From: Amoebophrya sp. AT5.2
Taxonomy: Eukaryota; Sar; Dinophyceae; Syndiniales; Amoebophryaceae
DNA: 19,596 nt
Assembly (NCBI GenBank): GCA_005223375.1
Contig: RXOD01004644.1
Coordinates: forward strand, 1 to 19,596
Direction: 5' to 3'
Part shown: positions 10,101 to 17,180 of the stretch, piece by piece
How the letters are laid out: each line of letters begins with the position of its first letter
Position numbering within the stretch: position 1 is the stretch's first letter
Made by a program: the position numbers and the translations under genes
Notes under the pieces: generated by a model
The model's input: the letters and a program-made list of their open reading frames with translations, nothing else
What the model was told of the DNA's origin: nothing
The model's database searches: none

Positions 10101-10856
10101 CTCGCTCCCAAGCACGCCCCCGGCGTCAACGCGGACTTTTTTTCCTTTCTCATCCACGCGGTGCGCGAGGTAGGACGCGCCCGCCGCCGCCGCCGCTCTC
10201 AAAATGCCGGCCTCGGCTGCCTTTCCGAATTTGTCCGGTACGTCCGATGTTTTTTTACTGTCCGGCAGCTTCAGCTTTAGCGGTCGCCGAGCCTGCTGCC
10301 GATTCCGCCGAAGCACGCCTAGGGACTCGACCAGCAGGCAAGGCCGCGGCGTCCAGAAAAAATGCTGCTGGGCGGCGCGAAATGCTTGCGCCCGGAACTC
10401 TTTACTGAAGCAAAAGTCCGAGAAAGGGTCTGTGCTCGCCCGACAGTACTGCGCAGTGGTGCTGCGCGACAGAAACAAGTTGTGTTTAAACCAAAAGACG
10501 CTTGCGCGCAGCAGCCGTTTTCGATCAGCAACCGCCATGCTTACCCGCTCTCGCCGCATCTTGTCCAGTTTTTCCCCAGCAGGCGTCGCTTTTTCGTGGT
10601 ATCGATTACTGTGCCTCGCCCTGCATTCCACGGCCAACTGCTCCCGCTGCTCCGGAGTTTTGAGGTGAAAGACGGAATCCAATTCGTTCCGGGTGAGGGT
10701 GTTGTGCTGCCACTCATATCGTGCCCCACTTCTCTCCGGGTAGTCTAGGACGACGCCCGTGAGCTTTTTCATCTCGGCTTCCCGCCGCCGCAGTCTCGTT
10801 TCCGCAGCCGTAAAGATACTGGAGCAATGGCGCGACTGCGAACATGCAGAGTTCAT
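7104..10856 (-). CDS. Large spliced gene, orphan protein of about 1111 residues
   Basis: Proposed exons are 10856-8093, 7976-7823 and 7521-7104, giving 1111 residues from the ATG at 10856 (in-frame stop just upstream). The 116-base intron (8092-7977; CAAG|GTATGG ... TTTCCAG) moves the frame from one that soon stops into one reading ATRLDDRRKTILRFLVWERY, which looks truly coding. The N-terminal third is basic and helical. Ser runs lie near residues 470 and 845, and a folded-looking block near 510-560 contains NDPKAFSFFVASSFVVYPVA. A very acidic patch (EEEAMAREEEEEDAAW) lies near 705. The last exon has a charged helix and a Lys/Arg-rich end, KAKAKPKRRRPYWN, typical of a nuclear signal. I recognise no domain. 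The start of the last exon is also open in a second frame (GAQGEIFVETFPGPTKESAI), so an indel or a different acceptor there is possible. Confidence 0.55.
7522..7822 (-). other. Predicted intron with a competing downstream donor
   Basis: The acceptor is TTTCAATGCAG before GTGCGTG at 7521. Two donors share the right phase: CCAG|GTAAAAGC (7822, 301-base intron) and CCAG|GTAGGATT (7714, 193-base intron). The stretch between them reads IASDVYALCMMRRLFGCYTP and looks coding. One copy of the palindromic repeat lies inside either version. Confidence 0.4.
7563..7584. repeat. Palindromic intron-borne repeat, copy 1
   Basis: Arms TCGTGTGAT and ATTACACGA are separated by ATCT; one arm position differs from a perfect palindrome. 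CTA stands on both sides (7560-7562 and 7585-7587), like a 3-base target duplication. Confidence 0.65.
7977..8092 (-). other. Predicted intron, 116 bases
   Basis: It begins GTATGGCG after CGGCAAG and ends GGCACTTTCCAG before TGCAAGCC. Phase 1 on both sides makes a Val codon (G|TG). The intron itself is open in the upstream frame (HPFWPVADFSWVGRQAALDR), so retention would give a different C-terminus ending at 7902. Confidence 0.45.
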
Positions 10857-11128
10857 CCGCTTACAGAAGTCCTATCTGTACTCCGAGCCGCGACGTGGTG
10901 GCGGGCGAAGAAAATACTTCTACAGCGCAGTCGTGAGTGTGGTACCAAAAGAGATGCTGCGGGTGCCATGATCGCGCTCGCGAACCGAACGAACCTAAGC
11001 CGAGCCGAACGCCCGTAAACTGCAGTAGCATCACTCAAAACCAAAAGCCTTCCTTCTTCAGCTAAATAAACTAAAAGCTTCCGCCTCTACCACCTAGGAA
11101 GAAAAACGCCAATCCATCCTATATTTTT
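10857..11128. other. Spacer between two large minus-strand genes
   Basis: No convincing gene is seen. A minus frame (about 10970-10853) begins with an ATG, reads APAASLLVPHSRLRCRSIFF and ends at a GTAAGC donor, so it could be an upstream exon with an organelle-targeting look, but the matching intron would be only 29 bases, which is too short next to the others here. Confidence 0.35.
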
Positions 11129-11252
11129 TTAGCGACGGAATCCCTGTGCTTGTCCTAGTGCTAGAAGACGTAGGCGCAGCGTGTTCGTATTAGTATCTAT
11201 GCCTACATACTGTTTTACTTCGCCGCGGCTCGGGTATCTTTCTTTTGTATTT

Positions 11253-14200
11253 TTATAGATACTTAATCTCAGCGCTGCGAGCGGCTCCACACTTGAATAC
11301 TTGACTTTCACACTGAGGATATCGATTGTACCTCTCCACCGCAACGCTTGCATCCTTCACACGATCCGCAAAAAAGATGTGATTCTTCATCAGAATGCGC
11401 CGCGTTTCGACGTCGCATTTGGAGAGAGCGGCGGCGTTGTGGGTGTAAGCCACAACAGAAGCGCGACTGTCTTGAGGTGTTAGGAATCGCAGGAACCCGT
11501 CGCTTGGTCGTTCTTCTTCGAGCTTGCGACGGGGGGGCGGCTTCGACCACTGGCCGGCCACATCCTTGGAATCTCGGCAAAGTTTGTCGAGCAGGTCGTC
11601 TTTCTCCTCTGCGGTCGGCAAATTGCTGTACTCTTCGCAAAACCTTTTCCACGCGGTTTTTCTGTACTCCACGCGGCCCCGGAGCGCGCCGCTCGCCCGG
11701 ATCAAGCCACTCGCTGCCGAATCGCGCTGCTGATGAGAAGAAGTCGCGCTTTGCTTGCCCCCACCGCCATACTCGACATCGCGCGGCGCAAAAATTAAGC
11801 GCCTCGCCCCGAGTATGTTGCCCTCTTTGAAAGCCTGCCACCGCGCGGCCCGAAGAGATCCCTCCGTGATGCTGGCTTCGTAATCGTCGCAGGTTTCAGG
11901 AGCTTCGGGAGCGGAGAGGGTGGCCGCCTGCGCTCTATTCGATCCCAAGCCAGCTATTTTGCTGCACGCAGCTACTTCCCTGAGTTTTCGCTGTTCTTCG
12001 AGGGTGAAGACTACTGGCTCCGGCGTGTTCTCGTCGTTGTATTCGACGTCGGGCCCCAGCACTTCGAGGCAGTAATAACCTTGCGTCAGAATGCTTTTGA
12101 AGACCCGATCCACCTTAAGCCACCGGTTAAACGCTATCCCCCCCCAAGCTCCACAGCAAAACAATTCGTCGGCTTTGTTGATCTTGATATCCTCGATCGC
12201 CTCGCCCAAGCGATTGGCGGCGTCGGGCTCGGCGACTTGGATGACGTGCTGCTGCTGGCAGTCCTCCGCTGCGACTTTGTCGGCGGCGAACTTCCACGGC
12301 ATGCCAGCCAGCCCGGTGCGGTAGAACCCATGGTAGTGGGATTCATACGCGCGCCGAGCTTCGAAATCTTCCCGTGCCTCTTCTGAAGATTCCACGAACG
12401 CCTCCACCCGCAACTTGTTTCGCGCGGCCAGCCCCACGCACCTGCTGTATAGAGTCAAGCTTTGTCTTTCAATGTGGTGGACATCTTCGTAGCGCAAGTA
12501 CGCAACGACTCGCCTGGGGAGAACTCGGAACGATGCATCACCTCGACTATCATTGAGAGGAACAAGCGGCGCATGGAAAAGATTGAGCCTGCGACTTATC
12601 GACGAGCGCCAGCATCGTATTCTTACTCCAGTAGCATCTCTAGTAGGCAAGACAATAAGGGTAAAACTAAAAGTGAGTCACTCTGTACCAAAACAATCAA
12701 GGCGCAAAATAAATCAATTCAAAATACAGTCTCGACTTCATGGCCGCGGAATAAATCCGCAGCCGCCGTTCGAAAGACTCCCCGGACGTGTAAGTGCAGG
12801 GGAGGCTGTCGACGACGTGCTTTGCGGCTTCCTCGTACGCCGTCGCCTGGCCGTGCTCCGCGCAGGGGGTCACGGACACCAAAACCCTCAATTTGTTGTA
12901 TCCCGTCACCCGAAGCCCCTCCGCGAAGGAGCGGAGCCACGCGAGAAAATGGGAGACCCCAGCTAACTCCTGCGTGTCGCAGACGATGGATACGTGGAGG
13001 TTGGTGAGGTTTGATTCTCCCCCCTCGTCCTCGGGTGGATCGAAGGCGAAGAACATGATGTGTTTGATCACCGAGCCCACCAGCGCCGCTCCTGCTTTCA
13101 CGGCCTGGGCAGCGCTCTCGCGCGCGGCCGCCTGCTTGATCTTCTTTTCCAAGTCCTGGCCCTCTTCAACACCAGCAGCCTGCTTTCCTGTTTTTCCCCC
13201 CCGCGCTTCACCACTACTGCCGTCGCTGGTGGAGGAACAGAAGTCGTCTACTTTGTCCTCATCGCCGGATCCGTTGCTCTCATCGTCACTGCCCGCCTCT
13301 CGACCGTGGTTCGTGCGTGGATCAGGAGCCTCGGTCTTGACCCGCGCGCCGATTCTTTTTAGCGGGTGGGATTGAGGGCACGACTCAACGTACGTCTCCC
13401 CTGCCGCGTCCGCATTTGCCGGGCATAAGTTGTCTATGCGGACCCGCTTTTTGAGAACCGTTGATACGATACACAAAAAATGGCTCTTACCGTCGACCCG
13501 CGTTAGGTGCTTCCGGAATTTGTAGCGGTAGGAGGAGGTAGTTGGGGGGGCGGACGAACCTCTCACGACCGCGCCTGACGCGCCGATCCCGCGACGCCGC
13601 AAACCCAAAGAGCCGCTTCCAGCAAATGGCCCGCTTTGCTGCTCGCCGTGGGATACGACCGCGTCGTCCTGGTCTGCTGCACCGGATTCGGAGCCGATTG
13701 CTTGCACCAAGCAACGTTCTTCGGCCCCAGAACCAGTAGTAGTAGAAGCGCCAAAAGTCGTGGTCGATGTTGATTTTCCGTCTTGGGTTTCGACGCGACT
13801 GCGTTTGCGACAGGTCTCGTTGGAAGTAGCGTAGTCAGTCCCAAAAGCGCTGAACTCTACCACTTTCGTTTTGCCCTGCTCGACTGATGCAGATCGAGCT
13901 GCTCGCTCCCCCGTCAGTTTACAACGAGCCGCGACCTTATCGAGCTCCAAAACTAACCCCGCAGACCCGTCCACCGTCGTCTTCAGTAGGTTTTTCCGCT
14001 CGTCCGAAAGCGCGAGATTGTAACAGACACCAGTTTCGAGCAGCTGCCTCCGCTCCCGCAGCGTCAGTGGTAGATCAGCTCTCATGAAGGCGTCGACAGC
14101 TTCGCAGATGACTCGGTCTCTGTCTGTTAGCACATCTGGAAAAAAGGACTCTCGACCGGAGTCGTCGCTGGCCTCGCCGGTCCTGAAAACAAAATCAATC

Positions 14201-15090
14201 AGTCGATCCATAAAGTAAAGTCGTATTTCTCACGAGCAGTTCACTCGAGCTGCGTGGGGCCGTGTAATTTGTATTACACATAACTATCGCACGTTTTCCA
14301 AAACAAGTACATTGCACCGACGACTGCTTGCACCGAGACCGATCGGTGACCGCCGCCTGCTCATGGTCCTCGAACGGCACGCCGTGGCTGACGACGTCTG
14401 CGTTTCATCCTCAGGCTCGAACTGGTTTCGTGCTTTCCCGAGCAATAGCCGCAGCTTTCTTTCGCGACGCTCCTCCGCAGTAGGACGCTTCTTCTGTGCC
14501 ACCGTACTCCGTCCGCGCGCTTCACCGGGGTCGCATGGATTCAATGCCTGATCCTCCACAACAATGGCGCCGCTGCTGTCCACATCAAAACTCCTTCTGG
14601 CTTTTGATGGAATTGCACCCCGCACACGCTGTCCGTCCGTTGCCAGTCCGATGTTTTCCAGATCCCGCCGGTTCTCGAGAAGCTGTTTCACCGTCAGACG
14701 CTGTTTACAACTTTCATCCGGCCCCGTCGAGATCCATCCTCTTCCACTTCCCGGCGCGGTCTTTTGCTGTCTGTCTCTCGCCGCCACGTCTCGACCCAGA
14801 TGAGCCGCAAGCTCCACCGGCACCACATCCAACCTAGCTTCGTCCACGCCCACGCTGCAGTCGGCACTGGTTCCCGAGGTAGAAGGAGTTATCGGAAACA
14901 ATCCGGCCGCGGTCGTCACATCGCGTGCGAATGAGTAGTAATCGCGCGCGCCCGCGGGAGGAAGTGGCGGCGCAGGTCCATCAAACAGGCTAGCGTACGT
15001 GTGGTCGAACTCATCGCCGTCCCCGGGCGCCGCGGTCCGCTTGCGGCCTCTGCCTCCGCGCGGCTCTCGCGGTTGTCCACGACCCATCGT
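11253..15090 (-). CDS. Large spliced gene, orphan protein of about 1160 residues
   Basis: Proposed exons are 15090-14318, 14182-12728 and 12513-11253. The introns (135 and 214 bases) have matching phase 2: CG|GTGCAATG to TTTTGTTTTCAG|G, and CT|GTATTTTG to TTCTCCCCAG|G. An ATG at 15087 could be the start; the gene may instead continue upstream (see 15409-15871). Seen in order: a Gly/Arg-rich start; FDHTYASLFDGPAPPLPPAG; a basic helix (TAEERRERKLRLLLGKARNQ); TDRDRVICEAVDAFMRADLP; Ser/Thr/Gly-rich linkers; an acidic stretch with GSGDEDKVDDFCS; a folded-looking block with LTNLHVSIVCDTQELAGVSH and NKLRVLVSVTP; then RVVAYLRYEDVHHIERQSLT and GYYCLEVLGPDVEYNDE. I recognise no family. Near the 3' end another frame (TKERYPSRGEVKQYVGID, stop at 11129) also looks coding and may be a last exon joined by a roughly 88-base intron. 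Confidence 0.5.
12514..12727 (-). other. Predicted intron, 214 bases
   Basis: It begins GTATTTTG and ends CGAGTTCTCCCCAG. Phase 2 completes a Leu codon and joins AAMKSRL to RVVAYLR. The upstream frame, read on, stops at 12697. Confidence 0.55.
14183..14317 (-). other. Predicted intron, 135 bases, carrying a palindrome
   Basis: It begins GTGCAATG and ends GATTTTGTTTTCAG, a very good acceptor. Its length is a multiple of three, but two in-frame stops (14284-14286 and 14230-14232) require removal. The frame reopens at an ATG at 14211, so a separate gene starting there is the alternative. The palindrome lies in the middle. Confidence 0.55.
14262..14279. repeat. Palindromic intron-borne repeat, copy 2
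   Basis: Arms GTGTAAT and ATTACAC are perfectly complementary around TTGT. The outer bases differ from the other copies and there is no flanking duplication. A CTATCGC motif lies just to the right at 14284. Confidence 0.6.
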
Positions 15091-15408
15091 CTGCTAGGCA
15101 AAGCCCAAGCGCAGCAGGACGCTTGTTGGCGATTCGTTGTCGTTGCGGCTCTGCGGGTCGTCTGATGCCACGCACTTCAGGAACGTGAACTACAAAGCAG
15201 CCAGCCCGGGCGAGTCGATGCGTGCGAATCGATGCAAGTATACTATCGTGTAATGTGTATTACCCGAGCTGCTATGCGCTGCTTCAGTATCCGACGCGGT
15301 GGCAGGCAGGAGTATGCCGACGGTCAGCTGGTGAAAGAAGCGCATGGCAGGCAATCTGAGGAGTGGCCCAGACGCACTCGGCTCCGGCCGACTTCCTGCA
15401 GCGAATAC
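15091..15408 (-). other. Predicted intron region, boundaries uncertain
   Basis: The outer limits are AAG|GTATTC (15408) and GCCTAGCAG (15091), phase 0 on both sides. However, 15408-15268 stays open and reads like protein (LPAMRFFHQLTVGILLPATA), and 15189-15099 reads FLKCVASDDPQSRNDNESPT before an in-frame TAG at 15096-15098. A shorter intron near the palindrome and a gene end at 15096 are therefore possible. Confidence 0.35.
15246..15267. repeat. Palindromic intron-borne repeat, copy 3
   Basis: Arms TCGTGTAAT and ATTACCCGA surround GTGT; one arm base is mismatched. CTA is on the left but GCT on the right, so no flanking duplication remains. Confidence 0.6.
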
Positions 15409-15871
15409 CTTTGCTGATTCGAAGACTGCTTCGAGATTAAGCTTTTCTTTGTGGTTGTATCTGGTGCCACCGTCTCTGCCAATCATACGCGGGAGCAGCA
15501 GCCGGGAGTACGGAAAAGCTGCCTCATCGTTTCGAGAGTCTTCTACCAGTTTCAAAAACTCACTGAGGCTATCGCGTAATACTCATTACACGACTAGGCT
15601 ACGCGTTGCGTTTCTATTGTCTGCGCGTGCTTCGTCTCCGTCTATCCGGTTCGCGTTGGTAATTGGTGGAGAGTAGACTAGTATCAAAAGTGATTGAGTA
15701 TCAGCCCGCGTAATACTCATTACACGACAGCACTACACTCATTCTACTATCAGCATCGGTTATCCCTCGGAAGATGGTAGATTTCTTTCGCGCTCGGACG
15801 TGGCGCGAGGCTGCCTGCGCTGGTGCTCCAGCGCCACGCATGAAAGCGTCATTGACATGGTCGCCATGCAT
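15409..15871 (-). CDS. Two exons with a DNA ligase IV N-terminal-domain-like segment
   Basis: Exon 15871-15726 starts at an ATG with an in-frame TGA shortly upstream and reads HVNDAFMRGAGAPAQAASRH and KKSTIFRGITDADSRM. Exon 15568-15409 reads LSEFLKLVEDSRNDEAAFPY, then SRLLLPRMIGRDGGTRYNHK and EKLNLEAVFESAK. The order Phe-Leu ... Tyr-x-x-Arg-Leu-Leu-Leu-Pro ... Arg-Asp ... Tyr-x-x-Lys-Glu-x-x-Leu is typical of the N-terminal alpha-helical domain of ATP-dependent DNA ligases, closest to ligase IV, which seals double-strand breaks in end joining. I find no adenylation motif (Lys-x-Asp-Gly-x-Arg) anywhere downstream, so this is not an ordinary ligase gene in the sequence visible here. Splice phases would let it run into the gene at 15090, but that join is uncertain. 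Confidence 0.4.
15569..15725 (-). mobile_element. Predicted intron bounded by identical palindromes (introner-like)
   Basis: On the minus strand the intron begins GTGTAATGAG inside one palindrome (15706-15727) and ends ATTACGCGATAG, just after a second, identical palindrome (15572-15593). A 22-base block is exactly repeated at 15573-15594 and 15707-15728. Phase 2 on both sides completes a Ser codon (TC|C). Introners in other protists are non-autonomous DNA transposons with terminal inverted repeats that supply splice sites; this matches in form. The 157-base length leaves no room for a transposase. Confidence 0.4.
15572..15593. repeat. Palindromic intron-borne repeat, copy 4
   Basis: Arms TCGCGTAAT and ATTACACGA surround ACTC. 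CTA flanks both sides (15569-15571, 15594-15596). On the minus strand the trailing CGATAG supplies the predicted splice acceptor. Confidence 0.7.
15706..15727. repeat. Palindromic intron-borne repeat, copy 5
   Basis: The core is identical to copy 4 apart from its first base. CAGC flanks both sides (15702-15705 and 15728-15731), a 4-base direct repeat. On the minus strand its GTGTAAT supplies the predicted splice donor. Confidence 0.7.
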
Positions 15872-15981
15872 CTCCGCGCCAACGGAACGTCGATCGCTTC
15901 ACGAAAAAAAAAAGATCAATACAACACGGGCCACACGAAAAGAGAAAGCCTGATGCTCGCCGAGTAGCTCAGCCTCCAGTA

Positions 15982-16232
15982 TCATAATGCGCACCACCCG
16001 TAGCGCATGTATCGCGATGCGTTGGCGCTACCGTTGACCTGCGTCGGAATCTGCTCTCGTTGATGAAAGACTGTAGCGATTACGACCAGGCCTCCGAGAA
16101 AAAGCGTCCGCAAATTCAACAAAGCACGTGGCCACTTCGATCCAGCAATCGCCGCCGAAACCTTATCACGATATGACACGCAATGCAATTGATAGGCAGT
16201 TGGAGTCGCACGTGAAGACCGCACGCCGTCAT
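15982..16232 (-). CDS. Possible exon with one hydrophobic segment
   Basis: After a good acceptor (CTCATTCAG, first exon base 16232) the minus frame to 15982 reads ATPTAYQLHCVSYRDKVSAA, then PRALLNLRTLFLGGLVVIAT, a likely membrane-spanning stretch, then HQREQIPTQVNGSANASRYM. A donor CAG|GTCAAC lies inside it. There is no ATG in this frame; another frame begins with ATG right at the acceptor but is less protein-like. I cannot link it to a neighbour and do not recognise it. Confidence 0.3.
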
Positions 16233-17180
16233 CTGAATGAGTGGTCCGCGTAGAAAATCAGATCAGGAACAGCTAGCCACGACTCGTTTACTTTGAATGA
16301 ATAGCTGCGTCCAGTCCAGGTACGGATCAGCAACGATCCTACTTCAGGTCATAGAACATTGATAATGCCCGACGAGGTCGCTTCTTCTATATCTATTAAC
16401 CTAATCAATAGAAAAAGAAACATCATCTTCAGCGGCAGAGTAGGTGTTCGGGCCTCACTTCCACATAATCAAAACTTTGATTTGGAGATCATATCTCAAG
16501 AAATTGAAACTTATCTATCACTACGGAAGACGAAGAGGCCATACTATTACTAGGCTTGGCTCAAGAAAAGAAAGAAAAGCTATCGCGTAAATCTGTAGAT
16601 TTCCATATCTGTAGATCATTACCATCTGTACTTATCTCCACCAGCTTCCTTCCTACACTTGGCCGTCGGGATTGTAGTTGTAAATGTAATGCAGCACCAC
16701 TTGATACTATTACCGCCTCAAGGTTTAGCCTACCACTGGAAACTGATAACAAATCTACCATCAAATGCTAATGAAGTGACTGGCGTGCTTCGTAGTCAAT
16801 TTCAGCAGTGAAGAGTCCCTACCCGTCAGTAAATATCTGTCGCGATGAATACGATCGCCAGTGGTCAGCTGCAATCCACCGTCACAGTATCGCAAGGAAT
16901 AAACTGCTTTCCTGTCGCGTTCTCGTCGAAACCCACAACGAGACGGACTCCCATCTGAAGCTACATTTTGCCCACGGTGGTGGAGCTCATCGGTAGAGTA
17001 AGAGTTCGTCAACCGTGGTCGACTGTGCTTCACACGCGTTGTGCTTCTGCTTCAGGTCCGCGGCCGTTCACTTGTTCAACCACGACGCCATCTCAGACTT
17101 GATGTCGCACGACGATGACCTCGATCATGAAAATAAATACACGACTTTCAGTGCTTCGCTGTGTTTGTATACGATATCAG
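16233..17180. other. AT-richer island with unresolved frames
   Basis: Composition is clearly more AT-rich than the rest. On the plus strand, 16359-16553 reads SISINLINRKRNIIFSGRVG and NFDLEIISQEIETYLSL, and an overlapping frame to 16771 reads EDEEAILLLGLAQEKKEKLS. On the minus strand, 16561-16764 and 16761-17033 are also open. No frame can be built into a full gene, and none has a recognised domain. It could be an inserted element or an intron-rich gene on either strand. Confidence 0.3.
16580..16602. repeat. Half-site relative of the palindromic repeat
   Basis: CTATCGCGTAA matches the left side of copy 4, but it runs into a different short palindrome, AAATCT-GT-AGATTT (16589-16602). ATCTGTAGAT occurs again 16-17 bases further right. 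Confidence 0.35.

Noticed and set aside
10828..10856. A 29-base intron at the 5' end of the large gene
   Set aside because: GTAAGC and a following CAG agree in phase, but 29 bases is far shorter than every other predicted intron here (65 or more).
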